Below, piece after piece: positions 1 through 10,320 of a stretch of DNA of 64,000 nucleotides. Both the position numbers and the translations under genes were made by a program. The notes beneath the pieces are model-generated. The model was given only the letters and a program-made list of their open reading frames with translations, searched no databases and was not told where the DNA came from. Each line of letters begins with the position of its first letter. Positions within the stretch are counted from its first letter, which is position 1. This DNA comes from Ceratopteris richardii (taxonomy: Eukaryota; Streptophyta; Polypodiopsida; Polypodiales; Pteridaceae). Where the stretch lies: assembly GCA_020310875.1 (NCBI GenBank), contig CM035416.1:780556-844555 (forward strand), in the 5' to 3' direction.

Positions 1-2
1 AA

Positions 3-824
3 TACAATCCCTGTTATGTTCCAGTCTTCCGCAGATGCACCTGGCCCGAGTTTACCATTGCTGTCAAGAACATCAAAGGCTGTGCAAAGTGGTTAAACTA
101 TGTTTACCTAGCACCTCCACAAGGACCTCCCACTCTGAATTATATGATTTCTACCATCCTTCATTAGAGCATTCGACTACGGAATACCCCCGATGTGATG
201 GCCCAAATGTGCATGAAAATCTTTGAATTAATGCTGATCACATTTAGGACATTCAAGAACATTAAAGACCCCCACTTCTCAGGAGTTGGCTTCCTTACAC
301 GCAACCAAGATCTGGTATACGACATGAGCACCACCCCATCAATAGAGGTAATATATGCTTGGCACGCTAGAATCAAGTACCTCCCAGCTTGCTTTAAACA
401 AACATTCGAGGAGATGTTCGTAACAGGATTCTGGGAATATCACTTAGAAATATTTGTACCCAGGCCCTCACATCTCCTCCACTTATTCGCTGTGGAAAGA
501 ACCATCCATTCAGAACAATTGCGGGTGCCACATCCAGACGTCCCAAGACCAGTGAATTGGGATGCATTGTTAACAGACCTAGCACGGGGGCTACGATTAG
601 AAGAACACCACCTCGCTTCCGATGTTGTTCAATATTATGTCCAACGCACAGCTAGACAAGGGTCTGTTAGAGACGACAGACGCGAGAGAGGGGGGGGGGT
701 GTTGGCAGTAGTCAAGGAACTGAAGGATTCACAAGACAAGGAAGCCTACGAAGGGAGTCGGAGCGAAGAGAAAGCACAAGCAGACACAGTAGTCAAAGAA
801 GATCTGGAAAGTATGGCCATTTAA
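3..824 (+). pseudogene. ORF3 C-terminal fragment of TE-A
   Basis: This matches the conserved C-terminal region of ORF3 in TE-E (28785-29524), including the motifs YDMSTTPS, IKYLPAC, QTFEEMF and GFWEYH, and the tail SVRDDR just before the purine tract. The frame is open from position 3 except for an in-frame TAG at 165-167. TE-E has Trp at the aligned position (RHWLP), so a TGG-to-TAG change is likely. The frame then runs about 125 bases into the LTR and stops at 822-824, as in TE-E and TE-G, where ORF3 also overlaps the LTR. The N-terminal part lies outside the window. The function is unknown and I see no membrane segment. Confidence 0.8.
684..699 (+). other. Polypurine tract of TE-A
   Basis: An unbroken run of G and A ends directly at the TG of the LTR at 700. 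Similar tracts sit at the same place in TE-E (29468-29481) and TE-G (57955-57966). In the family this tract primes plus-strand DNA synthesis. Confidence 0.85.
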
Positions 825-1336
825 ATTTTTCAGGCATCAAAGAGTTGGGCACATAAGAAGAAGGAGCAAGTAGGGAGCTCCAAGAAATGTATGTCAAAAT
901 GTTAGAAGAAATCCCTACAAAAATAGTGATTTTCATCACTAAAAACCATTGTAAATACCATTTCATATTTTTGTAGCTCCATTTTGTGCAAGCCAAGGAA
1001 TCCTTGAGCTTGAGGACTTTAGAAGTACCTACCTATCAGTTTTCACATTTTTTAGACTCTGTTTGAACCTCCAAATAGGGCAGAGAACCTAATTTTTAAC
1101 TAGGCCGGACACTAGGTCTGGACAAAGCCAAAACCTAGTCAAAAACTATAAATAGAGCTAGAGAGCTCATTTTTGAGGTTAGCTTGTAATTGATTTGAAC
1201 TTGTATGAGCTTTTTGAAAGTAATCTAAAGAACTCCATTGCTTCTCACTCTTTGTCTTGCCTTGTGTGCGCGTGTGTGTGTATGTGTGTGCATGTTAGTG
1301 TGCTTCACACTCACGCACTTGTGCCTTCACTTGCTC
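700..1336 (+). repeat. Truncated 3' LTR of TE-A
   Basis: The LTR starts TGTTGGCAGT right after the purine tract. It holds a U3 palindrome at 994-1006, a TATA box (TATAAATA, about 1147-1154), an adjacent inverted repeat GAGCTAGAGAGCTC (1155-1168) and a TG-rich microsatellite near 1265-1300. Compared with the TE-B LTR it lacks about the last 65 bases of U5. The open frames over the microsatellite come from low complexity and are not genes. Confidence 0.85.
1147..1168 (+). promoter_or_regulatory. LTR core promoter of TE-A
   Basis: TATAAATA is followed at once by the inverted repeat GAGCTAGAGAGCTC. The same pair occurs in both TE-E LTRs (13153-13174, 29884-29905) and in the TE-B LTR (minus strand, 43199-43220). 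Transcription would start about 30 bases downstream of the TATA box. Confidence 0.6.
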
Positions 1337-2666
1337 ATTCACTTATTTTTGCTTTGGTTTCTCTCAAGCTTTCTTCAAGTTCGCTCATTTTCTGTGACCA
1401 TTTTCTTTTCATTCTCTCCCGGCTATCTCTCCATGCTCTTGTCCTTTTCTTGGTTATACTCTCTGTCTCACTAACCTTAGAACTTATTTCCTACCCTACT
1501 CCTTGAGTTTGCTGCAAGGCTTGGGCTCTAGTGACCACATGCACTTGGGTTGTGGAAGTTATACTTCCCGTAGAGTCTACCACTAACCCAATGACGTTGA
1601 TAGGAGTGATTTTAGGCATGTTATTAGGGTTCTTTGGGCAATCTCGTAGGAGATGCTCTTTTCCGCAGTCTTGACAAAAACCCTGAATTGTCACTGGTTG
1701 GGGTTGTGTAGGGGCAGGCAGTGGACAATCACGTATAAGGTGATCTCCCTGACATCTGAAGCATGGTCCTCTAGGAAATGGGGGTCGTACCTGCCTAGGT
1801 TGAGGTCTAGAGTTGGGGTTTGTGTACATGACATTAGCATACTCAGGCTCCCCACTATTTTCACTTGGGTCCTCATAATAGTATGACTTGTTATGCTCGG
1901 GTGATTGCATGTAGTAAGCTTGTGGGCTATCAATATGTGTGGAGTCAAAACTATGGTCACTTGGATCACTGTCTGATAGCAATGCGGTGACTGGGACTAT
2001 GGCTCTGTTCGAATTTTCTTCAGCAGATGCATATTTCACTAGGATCACATTGGTTGGAGCAGGGGGTTGCTGCACTAGGACTGGTTGAGGTCTCTGCTAC
2101 CCTTGATAAGGTGGTTGATAAGGTTGCTGTGGTCTGTTGTATTGTTGTGGTGGGTACTGATTCTGGTATCTACCCTGTTGTGGATATGGCGGAGGGTAAT
2201 TTTGCCTAACAATTTGTTTGTTATATGGTCAGTCCTGTGCAGTGTGGTTGGTGTACCTTCACTCTATGGTGCAGTACTGGCTACTAGGATTCACCTGGGG
2301 TTGGGCCATAATGGGACATACATTTGTCATATGGTCACCTCCACAAGTATAGCACCTCTTGACTGGGGCAAATCTTGGAATCTGTTTGCTAGAGACACCT
2401 AATTTTTGAGCTACCTTCTCTGCAAGTTCCTCAATGGATGTGGATTGACCAGATGTGAGGCTACTAGAGCTATCCGAATCCTTATAGATTTTTGATAGCT
2501 CTAACTCCTCGCCTAGATTATCCTCAATGTCTATGCACATGCGCACACATTCTTCTATAGTTCTGGGGTCCTTCAAATACATATATGACCGAAGCTTGGT
2601 GCTCAACAAGCCATCTAAGAACAAAGCCACTTGCTTGGCTGGTGTGGGTAACTCAGGCATCGAGCA
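1337..2666 (-). pseudogene. TE-B gag, C-terminal part
   Basis: The minus-strand reading resumes the gag interrupted by TE-C, starting with PELPTPAKQVALFLDG beside 2660. It carries three CX2CX3HX4C zinc knuckles (CYTCGGDH, CFRCQGDH, CQDCGKEH). In-frame stops lie near 2259 and in the 2076-2258 stretch. At the left it is still recognisable as the Arg/Lys/Glu-rich coil after the knuckles (1350-1480), by match to TE-F near 52270-52400, and then stops at the junction with TE-A. It was an RNA-binding capsid precursor and is now a fragment. Confidence 0.8.
2662..2666. other. Target site duplication of TE-C, left copy (GAGCA)
   Basis: GAGCA directly precedes the LTR at 2667 and is repeated exactly at 9797-9801. 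Removing TE-C and one copy joins the two halves of the TE-B gag codons. Confidence 0.95.
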
Positions 2667-3207
2667 TGCAACAGCGTAACGACTGGAAATTCTCATGAAT
2701 GAATGACTCTCCTCCCAACCTTATGCCTGTATATATAGCTGCTTGAACTAATGAGGACCACAAATGTAACTAGAGTCCACAAGTGCATGTGCAATCTCCT
2801 CCACTCCTTTCATATCCACCACTAGAGTCTATTAGTGGCTGGAGTGATCTCGACCACTACTTTAGTACCTTCCACTAGAGTCCACTAGTGGTTGTTGTAC
2901 TCACCTCTTGAGTTAAGTCCACTGGACTCAAGTTAACTCACGTTAACTTGAGTTAGAAGGCTCTAGAGCTCTTTGGGCAAAACTCTCTTTCCATGCTCCC
3001 CATGGGAGTTGAACCCAAGACCTCTTCCTTCACAACCATGAGACTTAACCACTAGGCTAAGTGGATTACTTGAATATGAGAGCACATGACTTATGCTTGA
3101 GTCTACTCTTGAGATCTTTGGTCCTACAGACGAGTGACCAAACGGTATCCGATTTCAGATCTGTCTGAAGCCATCGGATCCCTAGATCATAGACTTACTT
3201 TATTACA
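2667..3207 (-). repeat. 3' LTR of TE-C
   Basis: On the plus strand it reads TGCAACAGCG to TTTATTACA, giving TG...CA ends. A TATATATA box lies near 2730-2738 (minus-strand reading), which leaves only a short R-U5 of some 60 bases. It contains a perfect 12-bp inverted repeat (2926-2937 / 2942-2953) and a tRNA-like segment (about 2993-3066). Confidence 0.95.
2993..3066 (-). other. tRNA-like segment in the TE-C LTR
   Basis: On the minus strand the segment has a box-A-like TAGCCTAGTGG, a D-loop-like stretch, and 30-40 bases later a box-B-like GGTTCAACTCC in a T-arm with four of five stem pairs. The acceptor stem does not pair, so it is not a working tRNA gene. It looks like the head of a tRNA-derived SINE, or an internal Pol III promoter. 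The same segment is in the other LTR at about 9582-9655. Confidence 0.6.
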
Positions 3208-3219
3208 TTCTTCCCCCCT
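3208..3219 (-). other. Polypurine tract of TE-C
   Basis: The plus-strand TTCTTCCCCCC next to the LTR end is a purine run on the coding strand (GGGGGGAAGAA), in the right place to prime plus-strand synthesis for a minus-strand element. The remaining bases to 3372 are 3' untranslated and show nothing else. Confidence 0.85.
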
Positions 3220-3372
3220 TGGGAAAGATTTTCGTCCTCGAAAATAAAGCTATATATATAACTGTAGGCAACCCCCGAGCCTCATGTTCTAAACTTGAAG
3301 AACATGCATTCATTCAATCAGGTTATTTACTTAGAAGCTTGAAAGTAAAAACCTTCTTTAGTTGGGACCAAC

Positions 3373-6300
3373 TTAAAACTTGAAAGCTGGAAAACGGCGT
3401 TGGATTGTGGAAACTTTTTCCCATGTTGAATTTTCTTCAGTTCCATCCTTCCATTTTACTAAGCACTCTTCATACAAGTGGCTTCTTGTACGTTTATCTC
3501 GTGTGCGAAGTATTCTTTCAGGTTCATGAGGAACTGTTTCATTTACTGGAATAGGAAGTATAACCTGTTGTCCAACTAGATTATCTGAATCTGTTAGACT
3601 CTTCCTAAGTCGACTAACATGGAACACTGGATGAATCCAACTATCATCTGGAAGTTGTAGTGCATAAGCCCACAAACCAACTTTCTTGGTGATTGGAAAA
3701 GGACCGCAATACCTAGGTGACAACTTGGCACATTGACCAGTCTTGAATTTTTCCGATCTTTCAGGAATACGAAGATAAACTTGATCACCAACCTGAAAAC
3801 TAACATCTCTACGCTTCGGATCGGCATAAGCCTTTGCACGATCTTGAGCTTTCTTTAAGTTTTCTTTAGCTAACTTGAGCTTAAAGTTCATGTCTTGAAG
3901 GAACTCTTGAGCTGCTTGAACTCGTTCATTATGAAGTCCTACTGCATAAGGAGATCTAGGCTGGAAACCATACATCAACATGAATGGGCTAAATTCAGTT
4001 GATGAATTCTTGGCACTATTATAGGCAAATTCAGCTAATGGAAGATAATCTTCCCAGTCAGTCTGTTTGGAAGTAACATAAGCTCTGAGTATGTCTTCCA
4101 AAATCTGATTGACTTTCTCTGTCTGTCCATCCGTCTGGGGATGTTCAGCTGTACTTAAACTTAGTTTAGTTTCAAGTCTACTAAAGACTGCTCGCCAAAA
4201 ATGACTTGTAAATCGAGCATCTCTATCAGAAACTATGTCTACTGGAAGACCATAGAGTCTATAAAGTTGATTTACAAATATTTTTGCAAGTTCTGGAGTC
4301 TTATAAGTAGTCTTGACTGGTATAAACTGAGCAAGTTTAGTCAATCGATCAACTACAACCCAAACTGAATCAAAGCCCTTCTGAGTGCGGGGTAATCCAG
4401 AAATGAAATCCATGGAAATACTTTCCCACTTTCCTTTGGGAATTTCCAATGGATGCAGCAATCCTCCAACTTTAAGTCGTTCAAATTTATTTACTTGACA
4501 TTTATGGCACTTAGATACATAGTTTTGCACATCTTGATGCAAACTAGGCCAATAAAATTGTCTTTTTACTAACTCATAGGTTCGGTTAATACCAGGATGT
4601 CCTGCACTTGGAGCATCATGGCATTCGAAAAGTACTTGTTTTCGTATGTCCAAGGTACTTGGAACACAAACCTTACCTTTATAAAGCAAATATTCATCTT
4701 GGAGAGAATAGTGTTTAAACTTTCTTTCAGAAGTACTTGCTTCATTTTGTTCAGCTTGCTCAGCTGCTTTCCAAGCTTGACTGTAGCTTGGATCTTCTTT
4801 GCAGCTTCCTTTCAAAGTTGAAATAAATTCACTTTGAATTTGTACAAAGCTTAGATTGTTCAACATAGGCATCCGACTTAAGGCGTCTGCTACTGCATTG
4901 ACCTTTCCTTTTCTGTACCTGAGTTCATAATCGAACTCTTGCAACTGTTCGGCCCATCTAGCTTTTCTACCTCTAAGGTCAGGTTGGTTTGCAAACCACT
5001 TTATGCTCTCTTGATCAAAAACTATGGTCAGCTTTGATCCATATAGATAATGGCGCCATTTCTTCAGAGCATTGATAATAGCGAACATCTCTCGCTCATA
5101 GGTAGAGTAATTTTGCTGAGCAGGACTTAGCTTTCTACTCTCGAAAGCTATTGGTCGACCATCTTGGCTTAGTACTGCTCCTACTGCAGATGAACTTGCA
5201 TCTGTCTCTAATTGGAAAGGCTTGTTCGGATCTACAATTTGTAGAACTGGGGCCGAGGCTAAAGCAAGTTTTAGTTCTTGAAAACTCTTTGCTTGCTCTT
5301 CTTTCCAATTTAACTTTTGATGCTTCCCTTTGAGTTGATCAGTCAAAGGTACTGCAATCTTGGCATATCCAGCCACAAACTTCCGATAATATCCTGCCAA
5401 TCCGAGAAAACTTTGTAATTCTCGAACCGTCTTGGGCTCAGGCCATTCAAGAATCGCTTGGACCTTTTCCGGGTCAACTTTGATTCCTTCCACGGAAATA
5501 ATATGACCTAAATACTTTACTTCTGGGGTAAAGAATTCACATTTTGACTCTTTACCGTAAAGTTTATTATCGCGAAGAAGTTGAAAAACTTTTTTCAAGT
5601 GCTCTAAGTGATTTTCATGATCTTTACTGTAGATCAGAATATCATCGAGAAAATCTACAACAAATTTTCCCAAATACGGCTTTAGCACTTGATTCATCAA
5701 AGTCATAAATGTTGCGGGTGCGTTTGTCAACCCGAACGGCATCACTAAAAACTCGTAGTGACCAAACTTTGTTCGAAAAGCTGTTTTAGGAATATCATCA
5801 TGCTTAATCCTGATCTGATGATAACCTTGGCGTAAATCAATCTTAGAAAAGATTGTAGCCCCCTTGAAACTATCGAAAAGATCTTCGACTAGTGGCATGG
5901 GATACTTGTTCTTTATCGTAAGATTGTTTAACGCCCTATAATCTACACACAGCCTCATAGTTCCATCTTTCTTTTTCACTAGAAGGATGGGTGCTGCCCA
6001 TGGAGACTGGCTTGGGCGGATAAATCCTTTATCCAAATAATCTTGGATTTGATTTTCCACCTCCTGATGCTGGACATAGGGGAGGCGGTATGGGTTTTGA
6101 GATTTTGGCTTGGTACCCGGAAACAGATCTATACTGTGATCAATGTTTCCACGAGAGGGTGGCAAGCCGTGGGGGAGTTCCTTAGGGAACACATCTTTAA
6201 ATTCCTTCATTAAACTATTAAATTTAACATAAACTTCTCGAGGAATAAAGGACGAGACATAAGAAACTTGATTTATATTATCAGAATCGATTACATCGGT

Positions 6301-8268
6301 GCCAAGGACAAGAAAAGCTTGGGTCCTGGCTTCATTATTTACAAGTTTCTTAAGTTCTGTGTATGATATCAAAGGGATACTTGGAACATCATGCTCACCC
6401 TTGATCTTATACACAACACCGTCACGCTGGAATTCCAAAGTATTTGTAAAATAACACCTGGTCAATGAAGGACCTAGACTCCATAGCCACTCTCTCCCTA
6501 AAACGAGATCTACCTGATCCAAGTTCATGATTTGGAAGTCCAAAGTGTCTTTAAAACCTTGGATTTCAAGTTCCAAATCGGTTATCATTGTGTCCCAAAC
6601 ACGGGTGTCCTGACCGTGCATCATAGAGACAATGTATTTATGAGGAGAGGCTTTCTGAGGAAGAGCCAGTTTTTTTACTAACGCATAATTGATAAAATTA
6701 TGCGTAGCAGAATCATCCACCATTATCCGAATGGTGTGTCCTTTTACTGATCCATGCAACTTGACCAAATCATGTGGACCAAACTCTTGAGGTTGCCACA
6801 TGTTTTTGGAAATTTGGCATGAATGGGTACTGTCGCAGTGCATAATCTGAACCTTCTTTGCACTTGAATTTGCATCCAAGTTCAAAGATTGAATCAGATG
6901 GATTTGCGGTTGCTGCTTACCCTTGCCTTTGCTTTCTCTTCCGACCGGACAGGCACGGCTTCGATGTCCAGGCTTGAGACATTTAAAGCACAAGTTTTCT
7001 TTTTGCACTTTATCATGATCTTCTGGAGAAAGGATGTGTCTAAAAACACGAGGTTTCTTAGACACCCTTTCATTAGATCTAGTCCCTTTACCCTTACGCT
7101 TGAAGTTATTCTTCTGGGAATAACTGCTTTCCTGCGAGACATCCAAACGTGAATTGTCCTCATAAATTTGTGCGACCTTAATCGCCTCTTCAAGGGATTT
7201 AGGCGCATGCCTCTTAACTTCATTACGAATTCGCTGGTTAAGTCCTCTGACAAAACCGCGAAGTCGATGGAAGTCATCTAAATTCTTTAACTTCAGAATT
7301 ACATCTCTGTATTCTGAAATATACACCAATAGCGGTCTACCCTTCTGCTGAATTTTATCCCAAGCTTCCCAATTGCGTTCCTCCTCATTCTCGGGGAGAA
7401 ACTCTTTCTTGAAAAGATGGGAAAATTCATTCCAAGTGGTGGGTTTCTTGTGAGTCTCAGAGAGACTCATCCACCATGTATAAGCTTTTGGTCCTAGCGA
7501 CAAACTGGCTTCTACTACTCTCACGTGATCCGGGGTATGTTTGAGTTCATGGACATCTTTCCATTTCTCTAAGAAAGTCAAAACCGCGTCCTTATTCCTA
7601 TCCTTATCCTCTCCAGAGAAATAAGGAGGACGAATCTCCTTTCCCAAGGAAAGATCCACAGGGTGGTTATGAGTTTCTAACATACCTACCGAAGCAACGC
7701 ACAAGGGAGTAGAAGACGCTAGACTCAAACGGCTCATACTTCCCGCTAAAGGAAACATGTCTATTTGGGGAGAGGATAATTCCTTATCCTTTTCCATCCT
7801 AACAGACATTGGTGAAGTTGCGATCGTATCTGTATGACTACCTAAAATAGTCTTACTGAAATCCTTAGGCGTCTGAAGTAAGTTCAGAATGGCCTTAAGG
7901 TGATCCTGGATTCCATCAACAGATTGACGGAGTACTGCAACCTCATCCGGAACACTGGACAACCGTCCAAGCTTTTGCTCAACTAGCAACATCCTACTCT
8001 CCATATCTTTCCTCTCGTTTAGAGTAGTGATTGTTTCCCCTTTACTCGCAAATTCCTCAACGTCTAATGCTACAATCGTTGCTGATTCTATTTTAGATGC
8101 ATCAGACGCATGACTTGTATTTGAAACCATAGGTGCAGATGAATGCAATGCACGTGCAACTATTGGTGGTCTAGGCATGAATGAGGATGTTACTAAAATA
8201 GGAACAGAAACAAACACTGACGTACTAGTAGTACTCGTAAGCGAGACGTGGCTAGAAGTCCCCTCCAT
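3373..8268 (-). CDS. Chromovirus Gag-Pol polyprotein of TE-C
   Basis: A single frame encodes gag, protease, RT, RNase H, integrase and chromodomain. I start at the ATG at 8268 ([10 protein letters not shown]), giving 1631 residues; upstream in-frame codons lack an ATG. Rough residues: capsid region 210-380; one canonical CX2CX4HX4C knuckle (C427, C430, H435, C440); protease at D518; RT with FLDD 873-876; RNase H D1023, E1058, D1085; integrase zinc site H1217, H1224, C1254, C1257 and catalytic D1287, D1348, E1384; chromodomain about 1583-1630 ([14 protein letters not shown]). The protease motif is odd: VDDSATHNF where the family has VDSGATHNF, so the Gly after the catalytic Asp is lost. No stop or frameshift interrupts the frame. 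The product would act in cytoplasmic particles and then in the nucleus. Confidence 0.95.
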   Translation of the reverse strand: MEGTSSHVSLTSTTSTSVFVSVPILVTSSFMPRPPIVARALHSSAPMVSNTSHASDASKIESATIVALDVEEFASKGETITTLNERKDMESRMLLVEQKLGRLSSVPDEVAVLRQSVDGIQDHLKAILNLLQTPKDFSKTILGSHTDTIATSPMSVRMEKDKELSSPQIDMFPLAGSMSRLSLASSTPLCVASVGMLETHNHPVDLSLGKEIRPPYFSGEDKDRNKDAVLTFLEKWKDVHELKHTPDHVRVVEASLSLGPKAYTWWMSLSETHKKPTTWNEFSHLFKKEFLPENEEERNWEAWDKIQQKGRPLLVYISEYRDVILKLKNLDDFHRLRGFVRGLNQRIRNEVKRHAPKSLEEAIKVAQIYEDNSRLDVSQESSYSQKNNFKRKGKGTRSNERVSKKPRVFRHILSPEDHDKVQKENLCFKCLKPGHRSRACPVGRESKGKGKQQPQIHLIQSLNLDANSSAKKVQIMHCDSTHSCQISKNMWQPQEFGPHDLVKLHGSVKGHTIRIMVDDSATHNFINYALVKKLALPQKASPHKYIVSMMHGQDTRVWDTMITDLELEIQGFKDTLDFQIMNLDQVDLVLGREWLWSLGPSLTRCYFTNTLEFQRDGVVYKIKGEHDVPSIPLISYTELKKLVNNEARTQAFLVLGTDVIDSDNINQVSYVSSFIPREVYVKFNSLMKEFKDVFPKELPHGLPPSRGNIDHSIDLFPGTKPKSQNPYRLPYVQHQEVENQIQDYLDKGFIRPSQSPWAAPILLVKKKDGTMRLCVDYRALNNLTIKNKYPMPLVEDLFDSFKGATIFSKIDLRQGYHQIRIKHDDIPKTAFRTKFGHYEFLVMPFGLTNAPATFMTLMNQVLKPYLGKFVVDFLDDILIYSKDHENHLEHLKKVFQLLRDNKLYGKESKCEFFTPEVKYLGHIISVEGIKVDPEKVQAILEWPEPKTVRELQSFLGLAGYYRKFVAGYAKIAVPLTDQLKGKHQKLNWKEEQAKSFQELKLALASAPVLQIVDPNKPFQLETDASSSAVGAVLSQDGRPIAFESRKLSPAQQNYSTYEREMFAIINALKKWRHYLYGSKLTIVFDQESIKWFANQPDLRGRKARWAEQLQEFDYELRYRKGKVNAVADALSRMPMLNNLSFVQIQSEFISTLKGSCKEDPSYSQAWKAAEQAEQNEASTSERKFKHYSLQDEYLLYKGKVCVPSTLDIRKQVLFECHDAPSAGHPGINRTYELVKRQFYWPSLHQDVQNYVSKCHKCQVNKFERLKVGGLLHPLEIPKGKWESISMDFISGLPRTQKGFDSVWVVVDRLTKLAQFIPVKTTYKTPELAKIFVNQLYRLYGLPVDIVSDRDARFTSHFWRAVFSRLETKLSLSTAEHPQTDGQTEKVNQILEDILRAYVTSKQTDWEDYLPLAEFAYNSAKNSSTEFSPFMLMYGFQPRSPYAVGLHNERVQAAQEFLQDMNFKLKLAKENLKKAQDRAKAYADPKRRDVSFQVGDQVYLRIPERSEKFKTGQCAKLSPRYCGPFPITKKVGLWAYALQLPDDSWIHPVFHVSRLRKSLTDSDNLVGQQVILPIPVNETVPHEPERILRTRDKRTRSHLYEECLVKWKDGTEENSTWEKVSTIQRRFPAFKF

Positions 8269-9242
8269 CGCACACAAAGCGTTATTAAACTTACTAAGTA
8301 TTCCTAACGCAAGTGGTGTGTGCAACAAAATCAAAAGAGCTATGCAAGAATATCACAAGAAATAGTCCCTGATGATTTGGTCCGTTGAGGTCGACTTGAT
8401 TCTAGCCGAAAGTGCTAGAATTATGACGAAGTTAGGCCTCCGGATCTTCACTCCACAACTCCACTTCCTTCAAGCTTTGCTCAATCTTTGGTTCTCCTTG
8501 TTTGTTTCTTTGGCTAAAAGCAACATACTCCTCGGGTTCCAGCCTGCAGCAATTGACTTGGCTCCTTGGATGGATGAGAGGACTTGGCTCCTTGAATGGA
8601 TGAGAGTTTAGCTTGCACTTCAGCTCTGATCACTGTTTTAGTAAAGTCTCTTCTGCATTAGAAGGCAATCAAAATGATGGTGCGCAGGTTCGAATCCCCT
8701 GGAACGCAGCGGCGCACGCGATGTTCTTTTCTTTTTTTCTTCGTGGCTCCTAATTGAGACCGTCTGCACCGCGGGATTCAGAACACAAGCTTTCTGCCGG
8801 TCTAGCAGGCCACGAACAACGCTTAGGTTGTGTGGATAGAAGAAGTCGCTCCAGCTGGGGGGACGAGGGTTCAAATCCCTAACAGTGCACTACAGAAATC
8901 GTTTTTTTTTTTCGCCTTAATAATAGTCTTCTACAGCGCCGAGAAAGGAACAAGATGATGTGGCCTGCAGATCAGAACGTGCGCGACCGTTTGGCTTTGT
9001 GGTTAGAGCGGCGCCCTCTTAAAGGAGAAACGGGGGTTCGAATCCCGTCTTCTGCACTGTAGTGATGTCCTTCTTTTTGGAGTATGCTTCAAACTCGATG
9101 ATGCTAACGCGAGGAAATCGGCGCACTTCTCCATTCAGCTGCGAGCAGAATGCTTTGATTTCGTCGAAGGAGCAATACACACACAAATAGGAGAGCACAA
9201 GATGAGCAAGATAATGAGGATGAGAGCTATGGAGAGAATCAA
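8269..9242 (-). other. Leader of TE-C with tRNA-like modules
   Basis: This is the untranslated leader between primer site and gag-pol, roughly 970 bases. On the plus strand, opposite to the gene, it holds three stretches with box-B-like sequence: GGTTCGAATCCCC near 8688, GGGTTCAAATCCC near 8868 and GGGTTCGAATCCCG near 9034. The first two are each followed by T-rich runs. Box-A-like sequence (for example TGGCTTTGTGG near 8993) lies upstream of the third. None folds into a full cloverleaf by eye. They may be SINE fragments captured by the element. Confidence 0.55.
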
Positions 9243-9254
9243 GCTCTGATACCA
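9243..9254 (-). other. Primer binding site of TE-C (tRNA-iMet type)
   Basis: The minus strand reads TGGTATCAGAGC one base inside the 5' LTR. This is the standard plant retrotransposon primer site complementary to the 3' end of initiator tRNA-Met, and it fixes the element's orientation. Confidence 0.95.
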
Positions 9255-9255
9255 A

Positions 9256-9796
9256 TGCAACAGCGTAACGACTGGAAATTCTCATGAATGAATGACTCTC
9301 CTCCCAACCTTATGCCTGTATATATAGCTGCTTGAACTAATGAGGACCAAAAATGTAACTAGAGTCCACAAGTGCATGTGCAATCTCCTCCACTCCTTTC
9401 ATATCCACCACTAGAGTCTATTAGTGGCTGGAGTGATCTCGACCACTACTTTAGTACCTTCCACTAGAGTCCACTAGTGGTTGTTGTACTCACCTCTTGA
9501 GTTAAGTCCACTGGACTCAAGTTAACTCACGTTAACTTGAGTTAGAAGGCTCTAGAGCTCTTTGGGCAAAACTCTCTTTCCATGCTCCCCATGGGAGTTG
9601 AACCCAAGACCTCTTCCTTCACAACCATGAGACTTAACCACTAGGCTAAGTGGATTACTTGAATATGAGAGCACATGACTTATGCTTGAGTCTACTCTTG
9701 AGATCTTTGGTCCTACAGACGAGTGACCAAACGGTATCCGATTTCAGATCTGTCTGAAGCCATCGGATCCCTAGATCATAGACTTACTTTATTACA
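9256..9796 (-). repeat. 5' LTR of TE-C
   Basis: The same 541 bp as 2667-3207 with one difference seen (9350 A against 2761 C). The TATA-like run is at about 9318-9326 on the minus strand. The 12-bp inverted repeat (9515-9526 / 9531-9542) and the tRNA-like segment (about 9582-9655) are unchanged. Confidence 0.95.
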
Positions 9797-9801
9797 GAGC
9801 A
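9797..9801. other. Target site duplication of TE-C, right copy (GAGCA)
   Basis: An exact copy of 2662-2666, directly after the LTR end. Confidence 0.95.
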
Positions 9802-10315
9802 CCTCTCTAGGTATTGCCTAAACCGTCTTCCTGCTAGTCTGACTGTCTCTTGAGGTGTTTGCTTGAAGCTATGAATTAGTGAGGAAGTGTTGTGCCTTAT
9901 GCCACTCTTACAAAACTCAATGATAAATGCCTCTAGGAGCTGGTCTATGTTTCTGAAATGCCTCTCGTTCAGTGGTTGAAACCATGTAAGGGCAATGTTC
10001 CTAAGGGTTAGACCAAAAGCATTATATTGTGTGAATAGGTCCTCTACCTGTTCAGCTTTCAAGACTTGCCTAAATTCTACCACATGGTCATAAGGGTCTC
10101 CAGTGCCATCGAAGTAATTCTTCATGGACTTCACCAGTTGAGTTGACCTCAGGGTCCTAGTGTGTTCTCTCGGCCTTGGCAAAGGAAAATCATCAGCATT
10201 TCTTTGGTTCCTTGGGTCTCTAAATCTCTCGGTTTCTTCTCTATCCGTCCTTGTTCTCCTTCTTACTCTTCCCTGGGGGTTGGCAAAGCTTACTTCAGGT
10301 CTATCTCTACTTCTA

Positions 10316-10320
10316 TCTCC
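10316..10320. other. Probable target site duplication of TE-D, left copy
   Basis: TCTCC before the LTR corresponds to GCTCC at 40380-40384 after it, matching in four of five bases. The TE-B gag reading joins in frame if GCTCC was the original site, so the left copy has probably mutated. Confidence 0.7.

Larger units (their letters stand above)
1..1336 (+). mobile_element. TE-A: 3' end of a TE-E-family Ty3/gypsy element
   Basis: Only the tail of this plus-strand element is in the window: the C-terminal part of ORF3, a purine tract and most of a 3' LTR. The LTR is homologous to the TE-B 5' LTR (42959-43538) up to position 1336. There the match stops abruptly and minus-strand gag sequence of TE-B begins. 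The end of U5 is missing and no target duplication can be seen, so the boundary reflects a deletion or recombination rather than a clean insertion. Confidence 0.85.
2667..9796 (-). mobile_element. TE-C: complete young chromovirus (Ty3/gypsy)
   Basis: This 7.1-kb minus-strand element has two 541-bp LTRs, a tRNA-iMet-type primer site, a purine tract, a perfect 5-bp target duplication and one uninterrupted gag-pol gene ending in a chromodomain. By my reading the LTRs differ only at 2761 (C) versus 9350 (A), so insertion was recent. It sits in the gag of TE-B, between the capsid region and the codons for PELPTPAKQ. The C-terminal chromodomain is the hallmark of chromoviruses and is thought to steer integration to marked chromatin. 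Confidence 0.95.
9797..10320 (-). pseudogene. TE-B gag, capsid part
   Basis: The minus strand encodes the capsid-like core of TE-B gag: RPEVSFANPQGR, then LVKSMKNYFDGTGDPYDHV, AFGLTLRNIALTWFQPL and RRFRQYLERC. It is open throughout. It is bounded on the right by the TE-D insertion and on the left by the TE-C insertion, both inside codons that are intact in TE-F near 53560-54090. It is a displaced exon-like fragment and not an independent gene. Confidence 0.85.

Noticed and set aside
1..60. TE-A ORF3 starting at the window edge close to the residue where TE-F ORF3 is cut by TE-B
   Set aside because: The window edge is arbitrary and the strands are opposite. I treat this as coincidence and not as evidence that TE-A is the missing piece of TE-F.
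1195..1506. Open frames in the TE-A LTR
   Set aside because: Low-complexity GT-rich translation that crosses the TE-A/TE-B junction. Not a gene.
8985..9057. A tRNA gene in the TE-C leader
   Set aside because: Box-A and box-B likeness is good, but the T-stem has an extra G with poor pairing and no acceptor stem can be drawn. Called tRNA-like only.
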